Made by a program: the position numbers and the translations under genes
The notes under the pieces: model-generated
Database searches by the model: none
The model's input: the letters and a program-made list of their open reading frames with translations, nothing else
What the model was told of the DNA's origin: nothing
Source: Corynespora cassiicola
Lineage: Eukaryota > Ascomycota > Dothideomycetes > Pleosporales > Corynesporascaceae
Length of the DNA: 64,000 nt
Assembly (NCBI GenBank): GCA_022059125.1
Contig: JAEUWY010000002.1
Span: 3,906,001 to 3,970,000 of the forward strand
Direction of reading: 5' to 3'
Shown: piece after piece, positions 47,501-56,941 of the stretch
How positions within the stretch are numbered: position 1 is the first letter of the stretch
How the letters are laid out: each line of letters opens with the position of its first letter

Positions 47501-48687
47501 TTTGGGATTGGGACACGCTGGGAGACCACGATTGCGTGGGCCGCACCTCGCTCAAACTCGACCCCTCGCATTTTAGTGATTACATGCCGCGTGAATACTG
47601 GCTGGACCTCGACACCCAGGGACGGCTGCTGTTGCGTGTGAGTATGGAGGGCGAGCGTGATGACATTCAGTTCTACTTTGGCAAGGCATTCCGCACGCTC
47701 AAGAGGACGGAGCGTGACATGACGCGCAAGATTACAGACAAGCTCTCTTCCTTTATCCACCACTCCCTCTCGCATAAGGCACTGAGGGCCATGCTTAGCC
47801 GTGGCATTACTGTGTCGTCGGTCACAAGTTACTTTAGCAGGACTGCCCGCCCACAGTCAGTCGCACAGGGCCCGACCCAGCAGGATGTTACCAAGGCGCT
47901 CGAGCCGCTGTTTGACTACTTTAACGAGAATTTTGCCATTATGAAGCAGACTCTTACAGACGAAGCCATGCTCATGGTCATGACGCGCCTGTGGAAGGAG
48001 GTTCTGGCGACCATCGAGTCTCTCCTCGTACCGCCGCTTTCGGACAAGCTCTCCCAGCAGCGCCCGCTGACGCAGCAGGAGCTGGACATTGTGTTCAAGT
48101 GGCTGAAGCTGCTCTTGGACTTTTTCAACGCCGCCGACGAGGAAGGAAACTCGGACGGCGTCCCCATGGACATTCTCAAGTCACCAAAGTACCACGAACT
48201 CCAGAACCTCAATTTCTTCTACTTTGAGTCGACTGAAGACTTGATCCGCACCTCCGAGTCTATGGCCGCTGCCAATGCCAAGAGGCAGTCGGAGCAGGCT
48301 GCTCGCTTGAACCGCCTGTCTGCCCCTGCGACTATGGGCCCGACCTTTGGCGGTGCGGCCGGCCTCGTAGGCATGCCGACGCGCAAGCACAAGACTATTA
48401 TGTTGTCTCGAAACTTGGGAACCATGAAAAAGGCAAAGGAGGAGAAGAGGAAGGAGGCTCAGGCCGATCCCAACGACGACATGATTCTCCGTATCCTTCG
48501 CATGAGGCCCGAGGCGGAGAGGTACCTCAAGGACAGGAGCAGGCAAAAGGTATGCTATTCTACTTTTTTATTGTGTAAAAGCTTGACTAATTCTTTGCAG
48601 GAACGACTAGCAGCTGCCCAGGCGGCAGAGATGATTGTGCGGCAGAGCATCAACTCTGGCGGCGGACGCATGACGGGAAGACGATAG
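44563..48687 (+). CDS. Munc13/Ync13-like C2 and MUN domain protein
   Basis: Two exons, 44563-48549 and 48601-48687, give 1357 residues. The 51-nt intron (GTATGC..TTTGCAG) has no stop and is a multiple of three. The start is the ATG at 44563 after a long pyrimidine-rich leader. Residues 1-50 are Ser/Arg-rich. The body is helical and holds the MUN-type region, split around a C2 domain at about 905-1030 (FTIKIIEAEDLKACD, GLSDPYVVL, NPRWDETI, IWDWDTLGDHD), in which several Ca-binding Asp positions are kept. A second MUN-type block follows at about 1120-1230. In fission yeast, the UNC-13 homologue Ync13 works in vesicle tethering and cell-wall integrity during cytokinesis; Munc13 primes SNAREs in animals. 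A role in secretion at hyphal tips or septa is therefore likely. Confidence 0.9.
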   Translation: MDPTRGSNRRINSLQSSDRLQRNSVASTRSLGKRPVSAQDAYLYALRVAYLSYLLQPRQKRLQHVAAPVRQVQRSSTSVTDLVKDISLIRDSKSTRFPHGFMSELDKRMTGILVGRERMPEYKDALVKRTFAIFLNEFKDPKFRKSMEKDRRVEDLLLIFFSSATKELQKGKPPGDDSWKLMVDRHVALFIRLISSTLKDHDWTRDRPELTQRLHTMEKKLLVHDQDLAADNQRNGGQGGTSVEVEVPRSYEVKDMPLVLVVQKIFGISYADVQADINRYKSVWTEKEALQDLKTYQAHLSLMSKKTLNSDDFDLEEAYEAWRNQEVPDLSQMILAIVQSSPELAKSTPGGSVPQFKPNAPLESGYSESPANGSYMIEQPVDMAGLHIGDNAVDDHNTSFTYIPPDPRVYYRAVLKEALTYDLADTELEPSEATSDTPSIKLLSKQSAELLNELALRWRLPQFSRLVLFLDVIREKYEEQEIDLDTLDAAFNYVKEPPPTDKKSNRMSVVMPPESLFDRTKWTIADYALNQQILSSLHEALLRELFEMMLLVYESKAPPLGPIMYVLNNHIYDDPLFSASPESLDQFTEQLRTALRERANEVYRELLAKHIPDTKEEWEFFHVIELGRAVVKLCERIQKRYRKNPEIMGVSPMMCLVEEMFPAYAGDARDLVARIMDVAHGKGEEVPIQDGFDLYKELVEIRRIHSDALPNRTFEFHIEGLLQDFVWRWIEMTDANLIGWVENAFKADQFQIDSPNPIPSDDERHSVSIVDIFRSFNQSIEQIVSLNWDDDVQYAKFMTTISKSIGIGLARYCELLEQKFSREMDRLTPEQEAAARQTRQEKWVSMAKDFYNQKEKIEPFQFYPESLVKLNNVEYAMQQLDKLEKEINVDACAEVIQKASPHPSQRARKPSNYVFTIKIIEAEDLKACDINGLSDPYVVLGDEYQKRLAKTRVIYGNLNPRWDETIDITTNGPLNIIATIWDWDTLGDHDCVGRTSLKLDPSHFSDYMPREYWLDLDTQGRLLLRVSMEGERDDIQFYFGKAFRTLKRTERDMTRKITDKLSSFIHHSLSHKALRAMLSRGITVSSVTSYFSRTARPQSVAQGPTQQDVTKALEPLFDYFNENFAIMKQTLTDEAMLMVMTRLWKEVLATIESLLVPPLSDKLSQQRPLTQQELDIVFKWLKLLLDFFNAADEEGNSDGVPMDILKSPKYHELQNLNFFYFESTEDLIRTSESMAAANAKRQSEQAARLNRLSAPATMGPTFGGAAGLVGMPTRKHKTIMLSRNLGTMKKAKEEKRKEAQADPNDDMILRILRMRPEAERYLKDRSRQKVCYSTFLLCKSLTNSLQERLAAAQAAEMIVRQSINSGGGRMTGRR

Positions 48688-50628
48688 AGCGAGCAGTTAC
48701 TAAGCGATTTGATGACCTCCCTCATGTATGGTTTGTTCGGCTTCTTTTTCACGTCAAGGATACCTCTGCATTGCCGTTTAACTCTTTTTTTTTCTCTCGG
48801 CCGGAGTCTCGCCGTTGCTGCTGCTGCTGTTCTCCGTCTATCTAGCCATGGCGGTGTTTTCATGGGTGGAGAATGGGATCGGGATGGGAAAGGCAAAGGG
48901 ATATGCGAATGCGAATGCGGATAAGGACCGGGCCTATCTAATAGTAATGAGTTTCGACCTGTATGGGGTGTGTTTCTACTAGGGACAGTTTTTTCTCTCT
49001 TCTCTTCTCTTCTCGTCTTGCTTTTCTTGTCCCTTTCTCATTCGTTTCCTCTTCCATGCCCGTGAGGTGTGGAAGGGCGGTTCGGTGGGGGCACTACTGG
49101 CGTTTTTGGGTTGTTCGTTTCGAGGGTTCGGGGCAAGATGGATGAGGCGCGTGGGCTTGAACTTGACGCGTGGGTATGAAACCATTGTCATATCCATGTA
49201 TGTAAATGCGGGCGCCAAACCAGAAGGTTTTTTTTTCTTTGGGGATGGGGGCGCGCACACAGACAGATACAAATCAAAGACGTGCATTTGCTCGTTTGCC
49301 TCGGCCATGAGCTTTTTGCTAAAGGTGTTGGGTCTTGTCGCCTTTCATGTCCGGCTTTGCGGTTCTGCTCGCCCTTGGGGGAGGGTCAGGAGGTGGAGGG
49401 GTGGGTGGGACGTGGGTGATCGGCGGCGAGACGCGTACCGCGAGTCATGAGTGTTTGATGAGCGAGGCTTCTTGCAGGTGTAGGCAGTTTCTCGAGTCGG
49501 GGTTAAGATCGGGAGGTGTTCCCGCGAGGAGACGGGCGAGGTTTCGTCAGTCGGGGGCGTGGCCTTGTTCCGGGGCGGTGGGTTTACAGGACAAGACGGG
49601 GTCAGGCTGTGGCGGCCGCTTTCGCGGGATCGACCGTGTGGCGGCTATATATAATACGGGGCGAGCCTTTCTGGTGTCTGAGGCGATGCTGTGGGGAATG
49701 TTTGCTTCGGGACGGAGAAGTGAGGCCGTTCTATGGGTTGTGCTGGGGTTTTGAGGGCTAGGCTGCGACGGGTTTCTCTGTTCTCGGGTCGTCTCCTTGT
49801 GCTGTGTCTGTTGGGTGATGTATGATGTTTGATACTTAAAACTTGCTGTTCATGAAGATGGATGCTCAGTCTTTTGGTGGTCATATATTATCTTCTCTTT
49901 TTGCATCACGTACGTTATGGCACTCTTCTTTTGGTGTTCTGGAAGCATGGACAGCTCAAATCGAAACACTGTCTGATAACCCTTCCAAGAGTGCACACTG
50001 ATGGTGCAGAAACTCCAACGATACACATGTAACTGATGTGAGCAATGTACTGTATTGTTTATCATAACATTCTGGTTGAACTTGAACGTTGGATCTTCTT
50101 CCCTTGAATCACTCCCAAAATGTCACCATCACGGACAGCATCTTCAGAGCCTTGTTTGATACATACTCGACTTGCTTGACCTTAAAGGCTCCAAAGCGTT
50201 AAAACGTGACCTCAAAATTTTAATGATCACGCTCCCACATGCATTCATTCCTGATTTGCTCGTCTCTTGCTTTTTCGCACGGATCTTTTCGTTTGTAGTG
50301 AGCCCTTCTGCTCTAAGGACGATCTCTTCACCGACTGCATCAGTTCATCATGAAACATGACCCAAACATCTGTTCACATTCGATTCGACATGACTTTTGC
50401 TTTTTGCGGCCAGATTCGCTTTCCCCGAAGCCATCTTCGAGGGTTGACAGCCGTTAACTTCCAATTGCAGTAAAGCTACCATCGGACATGGAGATTCCCG
50501 TCCCGCCACTCCGCCCTCATCGATATCTAGATCTCTTGCCGTCTCCCCCACGTGGAATCTTAGTCTCTAGACCAAGAATACTCCTGCAATCCAAATTCCC
50601 ATATTTTCAATAATCTCACTGCTGCAGG
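48688..50628. other. Intergenic region, about 1.9 kb, becoming AT-rich
   Basis: The first part is the 3' flank of the Munc13-like gene with T-rich tracts. From about 49.8 kb the base composition turns AT-richer and stays so through the BTB genes. No gene is seen; short open frames lack any motif. Confidence 0.55.
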
Positions 50629-51438
50629 ATGACGGCAGGATGCTCTACCCCTACCTCTAACGGAGACCAAGCCACCGGGTGTGGATTCCCTCGTATAAAC
50701 CCTTGCGCCTTCCAGACTACAATCCCACCGCTGAAAGCATTCGATCGCATGGTTACGATTCAGGTCGGGCGCGACGCCGATGGAAAAAGCGAAAACTTTG
50801 TCCTCTACCGCGGCCTTCTCGGTTTCCACTCGGCATACTTTGACAGCCTCTTGGGCGGCGGCTACCCTGGCGAGGAGCATCGCAGTGTCCGAATTCAAGA
50901 TTTGGCCAACGAACATTTCCGTTCAGTATTTTACTGGATGAACACTGGCATCTTGCAGACCGTAAGCGGGACCCGGGCGTTCTTCGATCTGGTGTACATC
51001 TACGGCTTTGCGGAGAGGTACATGTTTCCCCGGCTCAAAAACACTATCATCGAGCATTTTGTCCTCAAAATCAACCAACACCAAGGCCTGCCAATCGACC
51101 TACTGCCAGAGATTTATTACACCACGCCCGTCGGATCGCCGCTTCGCAAACTGGTCGTCGACTTTGCGCTGGACGTGTACACGTGGGGGGACCTGGACGA
51201 CGAGGAAGACAAGGAACCGTATCCGTGCGAGTTTCTCACCGAGGTGCTGCGGGCGGCACGAGGCAGGAATGTGGCATTCGGAAAGGACATGAAGAAGGGA
51301 GAGTGGATTTCCAACACTCTGGGCCGATTGTGCGACTATCACGACCATACAGATCCACATCAGGGGCGGTCTGCCAACTCATCATTTTCCATGCCGGTTC
51401 GTGAGAGGAAGGATTCGGAGACTGTTCCCTGGATATGA
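50629..51438 (+). CDS. BTB/POZ domain protein
   Basis: A single exon of 269 residues with the ATG right after a GCAGG sequence. Residues 40-145 match a BTB/POZ fold: MVTIQVG at the first strand, FVLYRGLLGFHSAYFDSLL (the helix-strand motif in which a new protein folds against its partner), then FRSVFYWMNTG. A C-terminal region with EIYYTTPVGSPLRKLVVD follows, the conserved tail of the large fungal BTB family. The likely role is dimerisation and perhaps a CUL3 adaptor, but fungal members are largely uncharacterised and no second domain is present. The C-terminal 40 residues are polar. A paralogue lies 0.75 kb downstream on the same strand. Confidence 0.85.
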   Translation: MTAGCSTPTSNGDQATGCGFPRINPCAFQTTIPPLKAFDRMVTIQVGRDADGKSENFVLYRGLLGFHSAYFDSLLGGGYPGEEHRSVRIQDLANEHFRSVFYWMNTGILQTVSGTRAFFDLVYIYGFAERYMFPRLKNTIIEHFVLKINQHQGLPIDLLPEIYYTTPVGSPLRKLVVDFALDVYTWGDLDDEEDKEPYPCEFLTEVLRAARGRNVAFGKDMKKGEWISNTLGRLCDYHDHTDPHQGRSANSSFSMPVRERKDSETVPWI

Positions 51439-52182
51439 CGCCGCGCAGGAAGCAGGCATGATGACTTATGCAATATTAGCGATTGATTGCAACAGAGGCG
51501 GAATGATGAGAATAGAAGAATGTTTAATGGGAAGTGCAGGACACAAGTAGTAGTGCGGGTCACGATTAATTGCAAGCATGAGCTCAACCTGTATGGTTGT
51601 TGTTGCGCTAGTCCGACAGAGAATGAGCCATAGTGGCTATGTCGAGAAACTGTCAGATATGTATGAGTCTTAAAAAGTTTTTATCAGAGCAAACTGTTCT
51701 CTCATTCCTGCTTTTTTTGGTCGCTGCTTTTACATTTGAGCGTTGTGTTCAATATTTTGGGTTCGATGCTTGCGTCATCTGCTCTGAGTGTCGTCAGAGT
51801 CATTACTTTCGCCAAACTTACATACCTAGGTTTCTAGACTCATGGTAAAATCGCCTCTATCAGGCTCTGTCAGCTTCTTCCCTTGCACAGATGTCTATTT
51901 ATAGAGCTAGACCCTTATTTTGTCGATTTAATTGATTCACATTTATTTTAGTTTCATTAAGAACTCTGGAGCTTTACAGAACCATTATAGTTAAGTTTCC
52001 TTCACCTTCACCTTCACCTTCACCTTCACCATTAACCCTTTTGGGTCCGAAGTATTTCAGCCTGCCCATCAACGTATATAAAGCCTTTCTATCGCAAAAC
52101 TACCAACTATTTTTTTCTATAACCCTCTTTACCTAAACCAAGCTTTGGCAAGAAATATGAAAATTCTCCCTGGCTATAACCA
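51439..52182. other. AT-rich intergenic region with hexanucleotide repeat
   Basis: AT-rich spacer between the two BTB genes. It holds the CCTTCA hexamer tract at 51999-52030 and a TATATAAAG at about 52074-52082 that could be the promoter of the second BTB gene. Confidence 0.55.
51999..52030. repeat. (CCTTCA)n hexanucleotide repeat
   Basis: Five uninterrupted copies of CCTTCA plus partial flanking units, upstream of the second BTB gene. Confidence 0.9.
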
Positions 52183-53063
52183 ATGGATACCGACGCCAAA
52201 AAGCCAGAGGAGAAAAATTACGATACGCCAGTTGGCCTAAAAAAACTGCTGTCACACTTTGAAGCCTCTTTCACCGTATGTTCTAAGTTTACCCATCATC
52301 ATTCTTTATGCTTGCTGAAATCAGACAGCACCGAATACGGTTCTATGGTTACCATCATTGTTGGAAAAGATTCCGAGCAGCGCACATTCCATGTTAATGA
52401 GAGCCCTCCTAAGCACCACTCGGCCTATTTCCGTGCCGCCCTCAAGAATGAGTGGGGAGAGGGCGTCACAAGGACAATCAAACTTCCTGATGATGAGCCC
52501 AACATCTTTGCAATTTACTTCAGTTGGTTGATGATTGGCAAACTATACCTTGACTTAGATGAGAATGGGCTGATACCCCTCTCATTATGGACCCTCTGTA
52601 AAGCTTTCGTGTTTGGAGATGCTAGAGGATCTCTTGAATTCTGCAATGCCTGCATCGACTGTCTCTGCCAAAGATCTCGCAGAAAAGATATACCCAAATG
52701 TCCAAAATCAAATGGATTTACGATAATACCTTGCCGGGATCCGCTTTGAGGAAGTTTATGGTCCATGTTCTCATTGGTAATTCCACCTGGGATGTGCGTC
52801 GATTCAATTTACCTGCAGAATTTCTTCTCGATCTCATCGAGACGAGCATAAAGCTGGAATGCGTGATTGGAAAGAGGACCACTGCGCACCAAGAATTGGT
52901 AGCTGACATTCAAGCTCATCACTGCGAGTTCCACAATCATCAATCTTCTCAAGTAAGTTAAATACCTACGCACTTATCCACATACATCTGATCTGTGTAT
53001 ATATAGATGAGGTGTACCTTCCAATTCAATTTTGCTGACAAATTCAAGGACAAGAAGCCCTAA
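52183..53063 (+). pseudogene. BTB/POZ paralogue, broken by an apparent frameshift
   Basis: From the ATG at 52183 the frame encodes the BTB part (SMVTIIVG, KHHSAYFRAAL, FAIYFSWLMIG) and then runs into a stop at 52749. The C-terminal half of the family (KWIYDNTLPGSALRKFMV) continues in another frame from about 52660-52698. No intron of normal size joins the two, so a small indel at roughly 52650-52700 (net loss of one base, or gain of two) is the simplest reading. Downstream, a normal 54-nt intron (52953-53006, GTAAGT..TATAG) gives a final short exon ending at 53063. The gene resembles its neighbour at 50629 and sits in the same AT-rich stretch. A sequencing error in the A-rich segment would also explain the break, in which case the gene is intact. 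Confidence 0.55.
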
Positions 53064-53364
53064 GAAAGATTCTGATGGCCTCTATGACCGTCTTGCCCCA
53101 TAGATCCTTGAGAAAGTGCCGTGGGATGAAATCGTTGGGCCTCAAGTGGAGAGTAGGAGGGTGCGAAAGCGAAATTGCTTAGCTTTGGAGGAAGCTTTTG
53201 TGGTTTTTCTCACCAAAGAGAGCTGAAATGAGTTCTGAAAACCAAATAATACGATCAGTTCGTAGAATAATACTGGAAATTAATTCATGGGTGGGTCTCA
53301 GAGGAAAACTGTGGCAATTTTCTAAGCTTCCGGTGGCCCTATATCAATCTTTACAACTTGAGGA
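53064..53364. other. Intergenic, AT-rich
   Basis: 3' flanks of the BTB paralogue (+) and the GH3 gene (-). Nothing is seen. Confidence 0.5.
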
Positions 53365-56160
53365 TCATACCCCCTGCCAAAATTCCGTCTTTCGGACCAC
53401 GACGTCAGTAAATCCCCAAAGGTCCCGTGACCCGAGTCCCACATGCACCTTGTGCGTCCCTGAGCAGATCTGCCAACTCCGCTCAGCCTCGCTATAAATA
53501 CTGAAGCCATACTTGTCAAGCTGTACTGTGACTATCTTCTCCTCGCCCGGCGCCAGATGAATCTTCTCAAAGGCCTTGAGCTCTCTGCAAGGTCTCTTAC
53601 GACCGGGAAGGGCACTTGGGTTCCCCATTTCGACGTAGAACTGTAGAACCGTTGCGCCAGGCCGACTTCCAATATTCCTCACATTGGCAGACACAATGGC
53701 TATATCATGTAGCCAGCGGAAGGTCGGTTTGGGGGCATGCACGTTTGATACGGCAAATGCGGTGTAAGAAAGGCCATGGCCGAAAGAGAAAAGAGGGTCA
53801 GGTGCTTCAGGACGGTCATAGTATCGATAACCCACATCAAGGCCTTCCTCATAGCGAATTACAAGGTCGTCACTGCAAGGAAAGTTCTCGTGGGAAGGAT
53901 TGTCTTCGTCACGTCTGGGCCAAGAGAAAGGCAGCTTGCCGGATGGTTCAATCTCGCCACCGAGAGCCGCAGCAAGGGAGTGACCGCACTCCTGGCCAGG
54001 GAACCAGGCCTGCACGACAGCGGCAACGTGGTCAACGACTGGCGTCAGATCCACCGGCCCTCCGCTGAAGTTGACTAGGATGGTCTTTGGATTGACTGCA
54101 GCCACAGCGAGGACCTCGTCGTACTCGCCCTGGCTCAGTAGCATCGAGGTGCGGTCGAAGCCTTCGGATTCTATCTCGTTGGTCGTACCGACGCAGACGA
54201 CTGCGTATTCTGCTGTCATAGCCGCTTCGACAGCATCCGCAATACGCTGTTCGATGTCGACATACTCCTGGAAGCGGAGGGCCGATCCCTGGAAAAGGCG
54301 ATTATTGAGGGGAGGAGCACCGACGATGGCGGGATCTGTGTACCACGATTCGAGCACCAGGTTATATGTCCTGCCTGCTTCCATGTGATGGCTAAAGCGT
54401 TTTTCAAGCTTTGACTTGAAAAAGTAAAAGGACTCGGGGCAGAGGTCAGTCTCTTGGGGCCTGCGGTAAACTACCTCTCCGTCGACGTAGCAAATGGCGG
54501 GCCCAGTCGAGATGACAGAGAGAACATGGGGTCCAGTTGTGGTTGGACGAATAGCGAATTCCATTCGTGAACAATATACGCGATCAAGGTAATCCGGCCA
54601 CTTTTCTTTGATCATGTACTCGGGGAGTGATTTGCGTTCTCGGTGGCAGATACCCTGGCCAATAACTGACCCATTGAACCACTCGATCACTACTGGTGTG
54701 TCATGCGGAGTCTTTGTGCCAGAGTCTAGAAGAATTGAAGTGTCTGCGTGCGGAAGAGCGCCGTAGACAGGGACACCGGGCTGCGCGTTGGCATTAAAGC
54801 CGGCAGCATGGAAACCCTCGGCTGGGCTCACGGCACGAATGGAATCGACACGAGCGCTCCCTCCGCCTCCTAGACTAGCTTTCATGGCATGCTGGCCGAT
54901 GAGTGCGACAGAAGCCTTTGGGGGCAGTGGGAGAACATTTTGATGATTTTTCAAAATGACCATGTTCTGGGCGCCCAGGGTTCGAATAATCGCATTGCGG
55001 GACTCGTTGGTTTCCTCTCGCTCTGGTGCCTCCTCGGGATGCTCAAATCGACCGAGGCGCTCAGCAAGCTGTAGAATTCGGAGTGCCGACTTGTCGATGG
55101 TTTCTTCGGTGACAAGACCGTCGTGCACGGCTCGAACGAGTTTTTCGCCTCGAATGTTTGTGGGACCGGGGGCCTCAAGGTCGACACCCGCATTGATGCT
55201 CTCAGCTGTGCTGTAGACACCCATCCAGTCTGAGATGACGGTTCCTTCAAACCCCCATTCGCCTCGGAGAACATCGTTGACGAGGCGGTCAGAGTCGGAA
55301 ACGTAGGTGCCGTTTACTCGATTGTAGCTGGAATTGATCAACGATAAGCCAGAGCATTATTTTTCCAGCCACTTACCTCGTCATGAAGCACCATGGATCT
55401 GATAGTTTCATGGTTAGCTGAAATGGCAACATGTAGATTTCTCGCAAGGTTTGCTCATCCATGTTAGCGGTGAGGACTTTTCGACTGTTTTCGGTGTCGT
55501 TGGCGACATAGTGCTTTGGTGTGGCGGCAATGCCTTGCGATTGACATCCTGTTGGGAGCACATTTGATCAGTGATTGTCATTGAGCCCGAAGTGGCATGA
55601 GTATTTCACCATTGACAAAGCTAGCGCTCAGCACCCCCAAGACGAGAGGGTCTTCAGAAAACGTCTCGTAGTTTCGCCCGCCTTGTGCAATTAAATTAGT
55701 TGCGTTCAAAGGCTGGCCATTTAATTAAATACCTCGGGGCGAACGTATCATGTTCAGAGTGGGAGCCAATAGCACATTTGCCGCTTTAGATTTTGCCTCG
55801 AGGGCTAGTTCTCTCCCCGTGAGGTAGAGAGCCTTGCGGTCAAAGGACGCACCCATGCTTGTGCCACAGGGGAAGCATGCTGCTCGAATTCCACTGACAT
55901 AACTCTCACCCCTGGCACCATTAGGTCCATCGGTGGTCTGTTGATATAAGTATAATGTATCAGCCAATAGCTTCGACTATTGGAGATTGTATCCTTTCGC
56001 ACCAACATACCTTGATGTGGGGGACAAAGATATCATCCCGCTGGATGGCTGGCGTGCGCCACCAGTCCTTCGTAGCCAGCAGAGACACTTTCTCTTCTAG
56101 TGTGAGCTTCCTTACTAGACCATCAAGATGATCAGTGCCATTAGCCATCTTGTAAGCCAT
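53365..56160 (-). CDS. GH3 beta-glucosidase with PA14 insert, intracellular
   Basis: Five exons on the minus strand: 56160-56011, 55937-55733, 55681-55610, 55548-55377 and 55327-53365, giving 853 residues. Introns are 73, 51, 61 and 49 nt, and each join restores a GH3 motif (HIK-TTDGPNGARG, SPRG-GRNYETFSEDP, FVNG-CQSQGIAATPKHYVAND, FMTS-YNRVNGTY). A second in-frame ATG lies at 56145. The N-terminal barrel carries the nucleophile D233 in VISDWMG. The second alpha/beta domain is interrupted by a PA14-type insert at about 380-530 (PEYMIKEKWPDYLDR, GPAICYVDGEVVY) that usually shapes substrate choice. A fibronectin III-like C-terminal domain completes it. There is no signal peptide, so the enzyme should hydrolyse imported beta-glucosides in the cytosol. 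It is divergent from the permease at 56942. Confidence 0.93.
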
Positions 56161-56603
56161 TTTTGTGTTACAGTGGCCCAGGAACAGTTGGTGTCGTCGA
56201 GCGTAGTCCACTCATCACATGTGGTAGGCCGGCGGATTGATGGCTTCTTTTATCTTGGAAGACGAGAAATACACGTGGGGCAACTCTTGCCATGTCACAT
56301 TCCGAGTCTCCCCACCCATGATCTTGAGCAAAGACTTGGGGCTTCGTTCGGGGGAAGACTCGGCGAACATGGCATTTGATTGGGTGTTCTCCGAGTTGCC
56401 GGGCTGAATGCTCGGCACCGCCCTCTCGGCTGCAAAAGATTCCGATTGGCTGTTGGCCGAGTCTCTCGGATGTTTACCTCGCTAATTGGGCTGACGCCGA
56501 TATCTGCCAATGCCCAGCCTCACAGAACCAAATGACGCCAAAGGTGGCAGGCCATACGATGGCGATAGCCCGCCCCTGGTTCGGCCGATTCCCCATATGA
56601 TTT

Positions 56604-56613
56604 CCCCGCGGGG
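56604..56613. promoter_or_regulatory. CreA-like inverted pair (perfect 10-bp GC palindrome)
   Basis: The palindrome CCCCGCGGGG holds overlapping GCGGGG sites on both strands, each fitting SYGGRG, the known consensus of the carbon repressor CreA/Cre1. It sits midway between the GH3 and permease starts. Function is inferred. Confidence 0.45.
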
Positions 56614-56796
56614 ACTCCATGTGTCCTGCGATCTCAGTCCCGGTCTTGGAAATATCGCCTCCACCTACCGAGTGCCCTTGAGGGCCTGGGCGATATGCGG
56701 GGTGGTTTTTTTTGGAAGAGATCACCCGCCTTGAACTAAACCTCGGGAGTGATCACTGACAAATTTGCGGGAGTAAGAAATTGTATGTTGGCATGG

Positions 56797-56804
56797 CTAT
56801 ATAG
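56797..56804 (+). promoter_or_regulatory. TATA box of the sugar permease gene
   Basis: CTATATAG lies about 140 bases upstream of the ATG at 56942, followed by a C/T-rich leader. Confidence 0.55.
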
Positions 56805-56941
56805 ACGGAGCCTGTCTGGCCCCTGCGAGAATGAGAGACTTGATAAAGAGCCCCCCCCCCTCATTCTTTCGAGGTCAGCTATCACCCCCTTGGGTACTTG
56901 GAGTATTCCCTCATCTCAGTCAAAGTCCAAACTAGTTCGAC

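Larger units (their letters stand above)
56161..56941. promoter_or_regulatory. Shared divergent promoter, GH3 glucosidase / sugar permease
   Basis: A 781-bp spacer between two genes that point away from each other. It contains several CGG/CCG and GCCGA elements (possible zinc-cluster half-sites), the GC palindrome at 56604-56613 and a TATA box at 56797-56804 for the permease. Confidence 0.65.

Noticed and set aside
45998..47775. Long minus-strand frames within the Munc13-like gene
   Set aside because: Shadow frames of a strongly conserved + strand coding region.
52598..52682. 85-nt intron that might repair the second BTB gene
   Set aside because: It gives the wrong frame and removes a conserved part of the BTB domain.
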